Below are positions 22,926-30,707 of a DNA stretch of 56,889 nucleotides, piece by piece. Made by a program: the position numbers and the translations under genes. The stretch lies in contig DFWY01000157.1 in assembly GCA_002381615.1 (NCBI GenBank), positions 1 through 56,889 of the forward strand, in the 5' to 3' direction. The DNA is from Polaromonas sp. UBA4122. GTDB lineage: Bacteria > Pseudomonadota > Gammaproteobacteria > Burkholderiales > Burkholderiaceae_C. Positions within the stretch are counted from its first letter, which is position 1; every line of letters begins with the position of its first letter. Below the pieces are notes generated by a model, which was given only the letters and a program-made list of their open reading frames with translations, was not told the DNA's origin and ran no database searches.

Positions 22926-25592
22926 ATGCAAGACAAATACCAGCACCTTGACGTTGAGCGCAGCGCTCAAACCCACTGGAGCATCGCCGATGCTTACCGC
23001 GTGAGCGAGGACGCGAACCGCAAGAAGTACTACGCCTGCTCCATGCTGCCCTACCCCAGCGGCAAGCTGCACATGGGCCATGTGCGCAACTACACCATCA
23101 ACGACATGCTCGCGCGCTACCTGCGCATGAAGGGCTACAACGTGCTCATGCCCATGGGCTGGGACGCGTTCGGCCTGCCCGCTGAAAATGCCGCGCTGAA
23201 AAACGGCGTGCCGCCCGCGCAGTGGACTTACGACAACATCGCCTACATGAAAAAGCAGATGCAGGCGATGGGGCTGGCGATCGACTGGAGCCGCGAAATC
23301 ACGACCTGCGACCCGAGCTACTACAAGTGGAACCAGTGGCTGTTCCTGAAGATGCTGGAAAAAGGCATTGCCTACCGCAAGACCCAGGTGGTGAACTGGG
23401 ACCCGGTGGACCAGACCGTGCTGGCCAACGAGCAGGTGATCGACGGCAAGGGCTGGCGCACTGGCGCCACGGTCGAGAAGCGCGAGATCCCGGGCTACTA
23501 CCTGAAAATAACGGCCTACGCCGAAGAACTGCTCGATAACGTGCAGAACAAGTTGCCCGGCTGGCCAGAGCGCGTCAAGCTGATGCAGGAAAACTGGATC
23601 GGCAAGAGCGAAGGGGTGCGCTTTGCCTTTTTGCATGACATCAAGGATGCGTCTGGCGCCTTGATCGGTGACGGAAGAATGTACGTCTTCACCACGCGTG
23701 CTGACACCATCATGGGCGTCACCTTCTGCGCCGTGGCACCCGAGCACCCGCTGGCGCTGCACGCTGCCACCTCGAATCCCGGGCTCGCCGCTTTCATTGA
23801 GGAATGCAAGGCGGGCGGCACGACCGAAGCAGAGTTGGCGACGCAGGAGAAGAAGGGTTTGGCCACGGGCCTGTTCGTGATGCACCCGCTCACAGGCGAG
23901 CAGGTCGAGGTCTGGGTCGGCAACTACGTGCTCATGAGCTACGGCGACGGCGCGGTCATGGGCGTGCCTGCGCATGACGAGCGCGATTTTGAGTTTGCCA
24001 AAAAATATGGCTTACCGATCAAACAGGTGACCGACGTGAAAGGCCAGGCTTTCAGCCTGGAGACCTGGGCCGACTGGTATGGCGACAAGCAGCAGGGTGT
24101 GGCCATTAACTCCGGCAAATACGACGGCTTGGGCTTCAAGGCCTGCGTCGATGCAGTAGCCGCCGACCTGGCTGCCAAAGGCCTGGGTGAAAAGAAGACC
24201 ACCTGGCGCCTGCGTGACTGGGGCGTGAGTCGCCAGCGCTATTGGGGTACGCCGATTCCCATCATTCATTGCCCTGAGCACGGCGCGGTGCCCGTGCCCG
24301 AAAAAGACCTGCCCGTGGTGTTGCCGCTGGACTGCGTGCCCGACGGTTCAGGCAACCCCTTGAACAAGCACGATGGCTTTCATGCCGGTGTGACCTGCCC
24401 GGTCTGCGGCCAACCGGCGCGCCGTGAGACCGACACCATGGACACCTTTGTCGATTCGTCGTGGTACTTCATGCGCTACTGCGACCCGAAGAACGACCAA
24501 GCCATGGTGGCCGAGGGCGCCGAGTACTGGATGCCGATGGACCAGTACATCGGCGGCATCGAGCATGCCATCCTGCATCTGCTGTATGCGCGTTTCTGGA
24601 CCAAGGTGATGCGTGACCTCGGACTCGTGAAGATCGACGAGCCCTTTACCAAACTGCTCACGCAGGGCATGGTGCTCAACCACATTTACTCGCGCAAGGG
24701 CGCCAAGGGCGGCGTGGAGTACTTCTGGCCGGCCGACGTGGAAGACGTGCAGGACGCGAGCGGCAAGGTGAGCAGCGCCCGGCTCAAAGAGGCCAAGGGC
24801 GATCTGCCGGCAGGAACGCTCATCACCTACGAGGGCGTGGGCACCATGAGCAAGAGCAAGAACAATGGCGTGGACCCACAAGACCTGATTGAGAAATACG
24901 GTGCCGACACCGCGCGCCTGTACACCATGTTTACCGCGCCGCCCGAAGCCACGCTCGAATGGAATGACGCGGGCGTGGAAGGCTCCTACCGCTTCTTGCG
25001 CCGCGTCTGGAATTTCGGGGTCAAGCTGAATGCTATGAATTCAGGAGCTGGTTATTCCCGTGTAACGGGCGCTACAGCCACTTTTTATAAAGAAACCAAA
25101 GCGCTCAGGCGCGAAGTTCATACTGTGCTCAAGCAGGTGGACTACGACTACCAGCGCATGCAATACAACACGGTAGTCTCCGGTGGCATGAAACTTCTCA
25201 ATGCGCTCGAAGACTACAAGGGCGAAACGTCAACGGCTTCCGTGGCGGCGCTGCGCGAAGGCTTTGGCATTTTGCTGCGCTGCCTGTACCCCGCGACGCC
25301 GCACCTTGCGCATGCGCTGTGGTCCGAGCTGGGCTATACCGCACAGTACGGCGACTTGTTGGATGCACCCTGGCCAGAAGTGGACAGCAGCGCCCTGCAG
25401 CAGGACGAGATCGAGCTGATGCTGCAGGTCAACGGCAAGCTGCGCGGTTCGGTCACGGTCCCGGCGGGTGCGGACAAGGCCGCGATTGAGGCCGCCGCAC
25501 TGGCTTCAGAGGCTTTTCTCAGGCAGGCCGCAGGGGCGCCCGCCAAAAAAGTCATCGTGGTGCCGGGCCGCCTCGTCAACATCGTGGTCTGA
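22926..25592 (+). CDS. leuS: Leucyl-tRNA synthetase with a repeat-derived insertion
   Basis: 888 residues. It charges tRNA-Leu. The HIGH-type motif is [15 protein letters not shown] (H49), the CP1 editing domain follows, and MSKSK (from 641) is the KMSKS loop. Residues about 702-724 ([20 protein letters not shown] and the next few) are encoded by a copy of the dispersed AGCTAT repeat, placed between WNFGVKL and ALRREVH in the anticodon-binding helical domain. The insert is in frame and the rest is intact, so the enzyme is most likely active. Start ATG 22926 gives [11 protein letters not shown]. lptE follows 35 bases downstream. Confidence 0.95.
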   Translation: MQDKYQHLDVERSAQTHWSIADAYRVSEDANRKKYYACSMLPYPSGKLHMGHVRNYTINDMLARYLRMKGYNVLMPMGWDAFGLPAENAALKNGVPPAQWTYDNIAYMKKQMQAMGLAIDWSREITTCDPSYYKWNQWLFLKMLEKGIAYRKTQVVNWDPVDQTVLANEQVIDGKGWRTGATVEKREIPGYYLKITAYAEELLDNVQNKLPGWPERVKLMQENWIGKSEGVRFAFLHDIKDASGALIGDGRMYVFTTRADTIMGVTFCAVAPEHPLALHAATSNPGLAAFIEECKAGGTTEAELATQEKKGLATGLFVMHPLTGEQVEVWVGNYVLMSYGDGAVMGVPAHDERDFEFAKKYGLPIKQVTDVKGQAFSLETWADWYGDKQQGVAINSGKYDGLGFKACVDAVAADLAAKGLGEKKTTWRLRDWGVSRQRYWGTPIPIIHCPEHGAVPVPEKDLPVVLPLDCVPDGSGNPLNKHDGFHAGVTCPVCGQPARRETDTMDTFVDSSWYFMRYCDPKNDQAMVAEGAEYWMPMDQYIGGIEHAILHLLYARFWTKVMRDLGLVKIDEPFTKLLTQGMVLNHIYSRKGAKGGVEYFWPADVEDVQDASGKVSSARLKEAKGDLPAGTLITYEGVGTMSKSKNNGVDPQDLIEKYGADTARLYTMFTAPPEATLEWNDAGVEGSYRFLRRVWNFGVKLNAMNSGAGYSRVTGATATFYKETKALRREVHTVLKQVDYDYQRMQYNTVVSGGMKLLNALEDYKGETSTASVAALREGFGILLRCLYPATPHLAHALWSELGYTAQYGDLLDAPWPEVDSSALQQDEIELMLQVNGKLRGSVTVPAGADKAAIEAAALASEAFLRQAAGAPAKKVIVVPGRLVNIVV
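25030..25095 (+). repeat. AGCTAT-type repeat within leuS
   Basis: ATGCTATGAATTCAGGAGCT, then GGTTATTCCCGTGTAACGGG and CGCTACAGCCACTTTTTATA. The block order (GCTAT, AGCTG, CCCGT/ACGGG hairpin, ACAGCC, T run) is that of the intergenic copies. Confidence 0.7.
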
Positions 25593-25627
25593 GATCACTC
25601 CTGCAGAACACCAAGACAAGGCAAACC

Positions 25628-26134
25628 ATGCAGCGTCGCGCTTTACTGTCCCTGATGGCTTCCAGTGCCGCCCTGAGCCTGAGTGCCTGCGGTTTTGCGC
25701 TGCGCAAGGCGCCCAACTTCGCGTTCACCACGCTGTACAGCGGCCTCGGCGAATCTTCGCCGCTGGGCGTGGAGCTCAGAAGGTCGCTGGTGTCCACCGG
25801 CAAGGTCAAGGTGATCACCGACGGCCGGCAGATCAACGAAGCGCAGGTCATTCTCGATGTGCTGTCGGACCAGCGCGAAAAGGTGGTGCTCAGTCTCAAT
25901 GCCTCAGGTCAGGTGCGCGAGTTTCAGCTGCGCATGCGCTTTCGTTTCAGGTTGCGGACACCGGCGGGCAAGGAGCTGATTCCCGAGGCTGAAATCCTGC
26001 AGCAGCGCGACATCAGCTTCAACGAATCGGCTGTGCTGGCCAAGGAAGCTGAAGAAGCTCTGCTCTACCGCGACATGCAAAGCGACATTGTCCAGCAGAT
26101 CATGCGCCGCCTCGCTGCTGTGACGCAACTCTAG
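25628..26134 (+). CDS. lptE: LPS-assembly lipoprotein LptE
   Basis: 168 residues. LptE plugs the LptD barrel that places lipopolysaccharide in the outer membrane. A twin-arginine-like MQRR start and lipobox LSAC place the lipidated Cys at residue 21; CGFALRKAPNFAFTTLY and the FNESAVLAKEAEEALLYRDM region fit the family. It follows leuS as usual, but holA, normally next, is 18 kb away at 44493. Confidence 0.9.
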   Translation: MQRRALLSLMASSAALSLSACGFALRKAPNFAFTTLYSGLGESSPLGVELRRSLVSTGKVKVITDGRQINEAQVILDVLSDQREKVVLSLNASGQVREFQLRMRFRFRLRTPAGKELIPEAEILQQRDISFNESAVLAKEAEEALLYRDMQSDIVQQIMRRLAAVTQL

Positions 26135-26181
26135 GACCGGTTGCGCGGCATGGGTCATTCCCTGCGGAATCGCTGAAAGCA

Positions 26182-27543
26182 TCACGCTGCACCGCCAGCC
26201 ACCTGAGCGATGGCACGAACGGAGAGGCCTCCCAGTTCCGCTGAACGCTCGACCTGCAGCTCCAGCCAGTGCACGGCCGCGATGCGCTGCACGATAGACC
26301 AGCCCAGTCCGCTGCCGCTCTCAGGGCTGCCAGCCACCCTGAAGAATCGCTCTCCGAGTCTGCGGAGGTCGGCCTCGGCCAGACCTGGCCCGCTGTCTTC
26401 CACGCTCAACACAAGGCGCCCGCTCTGCCGCTGCACGGCCACCTTCACCCGCGCCGACGGCGGGCTGTATCGCACCGCGTTGTCGACCAGATTGCGCACC
26501 AGAACCGCCAGCAGCGTCTCGTTGCCTGGAATGCTGCAGGGCTCAGTGCCCTCAAATTCCAGCGTCTGCTTTTTGCCGATGGCCTTCGGTGCCAGTTCAG
26601 CCACGATCCGCTGGGTCAGCGCGCGCAGATCGACGGCCGCCATGGCGGGCACGGCTGCGGCTTCCAGCCTGGACAGGGTCAGCAATTGTTCCACCAGTCG
26701 CGTGGCGCGGTCGCAGCCGTCCAGCGTGCTTTGGAGCGCGTGTCGGCGCCGCGCATCGTTGGCTTCGCCCAGCGCCACCTGCGCCTGGACGCGGATCGCC
26801 GCGATCGGCGTGCGCAGTTCGTGCGCGGCATCTGCCGTGAAGCGGCGTTCGGATTCCAGCAGTGTGCCGATACGCTCGAACAGACCATTCAGCGCGTTGA
26901 CCATAGGCGCCATCTCTGAAGGCGCGCCGTCGAGCGCGACCGGGTGCAGCGCCAGTGCTTGGCGCTCAGCAAGTGCGCTGCCGAGCCGGCGCAACGGCGC
27001 CACACCGCGGTACACCGCCCACCATACCGCCAGCGCCAGCAGCGGTAACGCCACGGCCATTGGCCACAGCGTGCTGCGCAACACAGCCCATAGGATCGAG
27101 GCCCGCAAACTCGCTTGTTCACCCACGTACACCTGCACGTCGCGCTCGGCTCCGTAGGCTGCGAAGACGCGCCAGGTGGTGCCTTCGATCTGCACGGTCT
27201 TGAAGCCGGTCTTGAAGCGCTTACCGGCATCGACCATCGGTGCGGTCGGCGCGTTGGCCGAACGCAGCGCCAGGCGCCCCTCATGGAAGACCTGGAACGC
27301 CACCTTGGGCGCATAGCGGTGCAGGATGGGCGCGTCGATGCCATGCTCGTCGTCGCCGATTTCTTGCACCTGCTGCACCACTAGCAGTGCGCCTGCCTGC
27401 GCGAGGTGACTGTCGAGCAGCTCGTCGAGCTCCTTGCGCGCGTCGAACCAGGTCAACACCGCCGTGGCCAGCCAGACGCCCACCACCACGCCGAGCACCA
27501 GCACGAGCAGCTGGCCTTGCAGCGAACGAGGCGACTTGATCAT
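26182..27543 (-). CDS. qseC: Sensor histidine kinase, QseC/PmrB type
   Basis: 453 residues. N-terminal membrane segment, a periplasmic sensor of about 120 residues, a second membrane segment (MAVALPLLALAVWWAVY), HAMP region, HisKA with the phospho-His H241 in DAAHELRTPIAAIR, then HATPase_c with NLVDNAVRYSPP, DSGPGL and GSGLGWSIV. The regulator gene overlaps by 4 bases upstream. The signal is not known; the operon suggests redox or cytochrome control instead of the adrenergic signals reported for E. coli QseC. Confidence 0.88.
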   Translation of the reverse strand: MIKSPRSLQGQLLVLVLGVVVGVWLATAVLTWFDARKELDELLDSHLAQAGALLVVQQVQEIGDDEHGIDAPILHRYAPKVAFQVFHEGRLALRSANAPTAPMVDAGKRFKTGFKTVQIEGTTWRVFAAYGAERDVQVYVGEQASLRASILWAVLRSTLWPMAVALPLLALAVWWAVYRGVAPLRRLGSALAERQALALHPVALDGAPSEMAPMVNALNGLFERIGTLLESERRFTADAAHELRTPIAAIRVQAQVALGEANDARRRHALQSTLDGCDRATRLVEQLLTLSRLEAAAVPAMAAVDLRALTQRIVAELAPKAIGKKQTLEFEGTEPCSIPGNETLLAVLVRNLVDNAVRYSPPSARVKVAVQRQSGRLVLSVEDSGPGLAEADLRRLGERFFRVAGSPESGSGLGWSIVQRIAAVHWLELQVERSAELGGLSVRAIAQVAGGAA

Positions 27544-28211
27544 GATTTCGGTGAGTCGCGCAGCAGCATGTAGCCGACGCCACGCACCGTCTGGATCAGC
27601 GCTGTGCCGAGCTTGCGCCGCAGATTGTGGATATGCACCTCAACGGCGTTACTTTCCACCTCCTGGCCCCAGCTGTAGAGCTGCTGTTCGAGCTGTTCAC
27701 GCGAAAGCACGCGGCCGGCGTTGAGCATAAACGCTTGCAGCAGGTCGAACTCCCGGGTCGACAGCATGACGGGCTCGTCCGCCTGCCGCACCGAACGGGC
27801 CGCTGGATCAAGGACGACGTCCTGTGCGGTCAGGCACTCCTGCGACTGACCGTGCGCGCGGCGAACCAGCGCGCGCAGCCGTGCGGCCAGCTCATACAGG
27901 TCCACCGGCTTGACCACATAGTCATCGGCACCAACGTTGAGCCCTCGGATACGGTCCGGCACCGCGTCGCGCGCGGTCAGCACCAGCACTGGCGTCGAGA
28001 TGCGCGCCAGGCGGATGGCGGCCAGCACGTCCAGCCCGTCCTTGCGCGGTAGCCCGAGGTCGAGCACGGCGACCACATAGGGCTGCGCGCGCAACTCGCG
28101 CTCTGCGGCCTCGCCGTCGCGCACCCAGTCCACCTGGAAGCCGAGCTGTCGCAGGCCGGCTCGCAGGCCGTCACCTAGCAGCGGGTCGTCTTCAGCGAGC
28201 AGGATGCGCAT
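27540..28211 (-). CDS. qseB: OmpR-family response regulator, QseB/PmrA type
   Basis: 223 residues. Receiver domain with acidic pocket EDD (7-9), phospho-acceptor D51 in VLDLGLP and conserved Lys in VVKPVDL; C-terminal winged helix (STREFDLLQAFMLNAGRVLS, VEVHIHNLRRKLG). ATGA overlap with the kinase gene. It lies 26 bases after the cytochrome b gene, so it seems to be the end part of the SHP operon, whose promoter carries a PmrA/QseB-type box (29934-29950). Confidence 0.9.
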   Translation of the reverse strand: MRILLAEDDPLLGDGLRAGLRQLGFQVDWVRDGEAAERELRAQPYVVAVLDLGLPRKDGLDVLAAIRLARISTPVLVLTARDAVPDRIRGLNVGADDYVVKPVDLYELAARLRALVRRAHGQSQECLTAQDVVLDPAARSVRQADEPVMLSTREFDLLQAFMLNAGRVLSREQLEQQLYSWGQEVESNAVEVHIHNLRRKLGTALIQTVRGVGYMLLRDSPKS

Positions 28212-28237
28212 GACCTGGATTGTCCCATGGGGGCTGC

Positions 28238-28984
28238 TCAGTCCTTATCCCGATCATGGTCACCGGCTTTTGCCGATGCCGCGGGTCCATCGGCAAGAGT
28301 GCCGCCCGAGGGCGCGCTTTGCCACTGCAGCCACCAAAAGCCCAGCACCGCCGCCAGCATCAGCACCGCGACGGTTCGCCACGCGTTGCGAATGCCCTCT
28401 TCAGGCGTACCAAGTTTTCGTCCGGTGACCATGGCGCGCACCAAATTCTCCTTATGCAGCCAACTGGCGACCACCACACCGGCGATATGAACACCAACAA
28501 CGGCCATCATCACGTTGGCCGCCACCTTGTGCACCTGCGCCAGCCACTCGCCTGAGATTTCGTTGTAGGTAGCCCAGCCCGATGCGGCGATGGCCAGCGT
28601 CAGACCGAGCAGAGCCACGATGGCCAGGGCACCCGCCGGGTTGTGCCCGATATGGTGTTCGGGCTGGCCGCGCAGCATCGCGCGAACATAGCTGGCCACT
28701 GCCTTGGGGCCGCGAACAAAGGTCGAGAAGCGCGCATAGCGGGTACCCATCAGGCCCCAGAGAATGCGAAAACCCACCAAACCCGCCATCGTGTAGCCCA
28801 GCGTTACATGCAGTAGCTGCCAGCGCTCGCCCTCGGAGGTGATGTAGGCACCTGCAAAACAGAGCGCCGTGAGCCAGTGGAACACGCGAACGGGGGCATC
28901 CCAGACAAGAATTTTGCGGGTTACCCGCTCGTTTGCGGGTGCGTCCAGGGGTGCCTTAGCGGGGGATGCGAACGTTGTGTTCAC
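28238..28984 (-). CDS. Di-haem cytochrome b561-type membrane protein
   Basis: 248 residues. Four membrane helices with conserved His (VFHWLTALCFAGAY, LLHVTLGYTMAGLVGFRILW, VHKVAANVMMAVVGVHIAG) as in cytochrome b/Ni-Fe hydrogenase b subunits. It probably passes electrons from the quinone pool to the adjacent cytochromes c. The start is GTG 28984, with GGGAG 7 bases upstream; no ATG start with homology exists. It overlaps the diheme cytochrome gene by 29 bases. A fifth hydrophobic segment lies near the C-terminus (VAVLMLAAVLGFWWLQW). Confidence 0.85.
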   Translation of the reverse strand: MNTTFASPAKAPLDAPANERVTRKILVWDAPVRVFHWLTALCFAGAYITSEGERWQLLHVTLGYTMAGLVGFRILWGLMGTRYARFSTFVRGPKAVASYVRAMLRGQPEHHIGHNPAGALAIVALLGLTLAIAASGWATYNEISGEWLAQVHKVAANVMMAVVGVHIAGVVVASWLHKENLVRAMVTGRKLGTPEEGIRNAWRTVAVLMLAAVLGFWWLQWQSAPSGGTLADGPAASAKAGDHDRDKD

Positions 28985-29438
28985 TGAAATCTCCCTGGTT
29001 GGCACCGGTATGGCAGGCGATACAGTTGGAAGCGCTCTTGACCGCTGGCCGCTTCCATGTGGCCGCAGACACTTCATCGTGCTGGCGGATGAACCAGGCC
29101 GAACGGGTGATACGGTCTTGCGGGGGCACTTCGCGCACGCGCTTGTAGGTGCCGGCATTCGCGTTAAGCCAGGTCCCGATCTCCTTCAACGTCGCCGGGT
29201 CCAGCGAGGCATCGGTGCCATAGTGGTGCGGCAGGTTGTTCATCACCCGCTGCCAGGAGGCGGCTGGCAACAGGCCGGGCGGGTAGGCAACGTGGCAAGC
29301 GGCGCATTCCTGCTGGTACTTCGGCAGGAGTGGCTCGGCGCGCTTATGGCCCTCGGCCATGGCCGCGTGGCTGACACCGATGGCGGCGATCAAGCCGAAC
29401 AAGACCCGATGGACGCGGGAGTGAAGTCGAAGTGACAT
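28956..29438 (-). CDS. Periplasmic diheme cytochrome c (DHC type)
   Basis: 160 residues with a signal peptide cut after AMA. Two haem-binding sites, CAACH and CIACH, lie at the two ends of the mature protein. The pattern EPLLPKYQQECAACHVAYPP and LPHHYGTDASL fits the DHC proteins that occur next to SHP cytochromes. It lies between the SHP and cytochrome b genes and overlaps the latter, so likely an electron carrier between them. Confidence 0.88.
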   Translation of the reverse strand: MSLRLHSRVHRVLFGLIAAIGVSHAAMAEGHKRAEPLLPKYQQECAACHVAYPPGLLPAASWQRVMNNLPHHYGTDASLDPATLKEIGTWLNANAGTYKRVREVPPQDRITRSAWFIRQHDEVSAATWKRPAVKSASNCIACHTGANQGDFSEHNVRIPR

Positions 29439-29476
29439 GCTTGGTTATCCTTACAGCGTGAATGAAATGCGGTTTC

Positions 29477-29899
29477 TCAAGGCTTGAGCGTCAGCAGCCA
29501 ACTGATTACATCGGCCTTCTCGGCGGCGGTGCATTCGCGGCCCACAATGTCGTTACAGTTGCGGCGGAACCATTTCTCGGTCTTGGCCGCATCGGTGAAG
29601 CGCTTGGGGTTGAAGGCTGGCGCCATCGCGCCGATGGACTTGCCTGTCGACGCATGCTTGCCGGTCTGGGTGGGCACGGCGCCGTGGCAGGAGGAGCAAC
29701 TCCATTCACGACCGTGTCGGGTCGTAAACAGTTGCTGGCCGCGGGCAGGCACGGCAGGCGAACCCGCCTGGGCTGTGTAGCCAGACAGCAATTCCGCCGG
29801 AGTGGCCGCTTGGGCGACAGGGGCGAGGGCGGCACCAGCCAGCCCCAAGGCGGCGATGACGGATCGAAACGAGGATCGATGTAGAGGCGACAAGTTCAT
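29477..29899 (-). CDS. SHP-like monohaem cytochrome c (DUF1924)
   Basis: 140 residues, signal peptide ending AQA. One CSSCH haem site. The C-terminal part FRRNCNDIVGRECTAAEKAD carries the Asn and the two cysteines that in sphaeroides haem protein form the unusual sixth ligand and disulfide. Such proteins bind oxygen or nitric oxide when reduced; the physiological role is not settled. First gene of the operon SHP-DHC-cytochrome b-qseB-qseC. AAGGAG precedes the ATG. Confidence 0.85.
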   Translation of the reverse strand: MNLSPLHRSSFRSVIAALGLAGAALAPVAQAATPAELLSGYTAQAGSPAVPARGQQLFTTRHGREWSCSSCHGAVPTQTGKHASTGKSIGAMAPAFNPKRFTDAAKTEKWFRRNCNDIVGRECTAAEKADVISWLLTLKP

Positions 29900-29933
29900 G
29901 GTAACTCCTTGATCTCCATGATGCTGCCGAGTT

Positions 29934-29950
29934 CTTAGGGCTTTCTTAAG
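29934..29950 (-). promoter_or_regulatory. PmrA/QseB-type box upstream of the SHP operon
   Basis: CTTAGG-GCTTT-CTTAAG is a direct repeat of two half-sites 11 bases apart, the spacing of known PmrA/QseB boxes (CTTAAG-N5-CTTAAG). It stands 35 bases before the SHP start. Another CTTAAG is at 29975-29980. Since qseB is in the operon, autoregulation is likely; this is inference. Confidence 0.6.
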
Positions 29951-30031
29951 CTGCGCTATGTTCCCTCAGACGCCCTTAAGCCGCGGCGATCAGGATGCAG
30001 TCATCGATTCACTGTAAAAAAGAACCCCGCC

Positions 30032-30196
30032 ATGCATCCCGCCCTCCGCCTCTTCATCCGCCAATACCTCGGCGTCGTGTGCGCCACGTTGCTGCCAGTC
30101 GTCTTGACGACATTTCTGTCGATACCGCTGAACCTGGGCGGTCATCCAGGAGAAACCCGCGGCGCCGACGCCATGGCGGATCTGCACATGACCTGA
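30032..30196 (+). CDS. Small membrane protein, 54 residues
   Basis: Starts MHPALRLFIRQYLGVVCATL and continues LPVVLTTFLSIPLNLGGHP with a hydrophilic end. One hydrophobic segment. It is divergent from the SHP operon across the PmrA/QseB-type box, and I recall similar short proteins next to such cytochrome genes. No obvious ribosome site. Confidence 0.5.
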   Translation: MHPALRLFIRQYLGVVCATLLPVVLTTFLSIPLNLGGHPGETRGADAMADLHMT

Positions 30197-30489
30197 ACTG
30201 CAGAGCGGTCCCCCACAATCTACGGCGCATGACCGACAAAATGATCTCCTGCCAGCCATCGGAGCTGGACGAGCCTACGGACTACCGCATGGCTGGCATC
30301 GAGGTGGAGACTTCTCATCGATCGACACTTAGGGCTGCTGCGAACCATTCACCGCAGCGTGCGGTAGCCGGTTGCCTCAATTCACGCCTGCGGGATTTCT
30401 GACTCTCCCGCTGAAAATTCTTGCGTTTTCGCGGCCCTTTTGGTCTCTGTTGCTTGTTGTCAGGGCCTTTGCCCTGTTTTCAGGCGCAC
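30197..30489. other. Non-coding stretch between small gene and IS remnant
   Basis: Nearly 300 bases. Short open frames occur (one begins MTDKMISCQPSELDEPTDYR), none with known homology or a ribosome site. I regard it as intergenic or decayed sequence. Confidence 0.35.
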
Positions 30490-30651
30490 TCATCCCTTTG
30501 CACCCATCAACGGATGAAATGCCATCCGCGCAGTTGCCAGTAGCTCATGCCTCGTGTCTGGGTCCTGCCGCTGGGCAAACTCTCGGTACAGCGGTACGTC
30601 GAAGAAGGTCTCTTCCATGCCAGGGTCAGACAGGGTGAACCCTTGCTGCAT
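30490..30651 (-). pseudogene. Remnant of an IS5-family transposase N-terminus
   Basis: The frame begins MQQGFTLSDPGMEETFFDVP then LYREFAQ, which is the start of IS5-type transposases (pattern LSDPAMEEALxDxxxxRxFA). After about 25 residues the homology stops and the frame ends at 30492. The rest of the transposase and the inverted ends are missing, so only a scar of an insertion remains just before ccoI. Confidence 0.6.
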
Positions 30652-30707
30652 GAAACCGCCAAATCAAATCAAGACATCAGGCGGCAAAGCCGCTAAGCTT
30701 CTCGCCC

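Noticed and set aside
25030-25095. Possible frameshift or broken leuS
   Set aside because: The frame is open through the insertion, and both catalytic motifs and the C-terminal domain are present.
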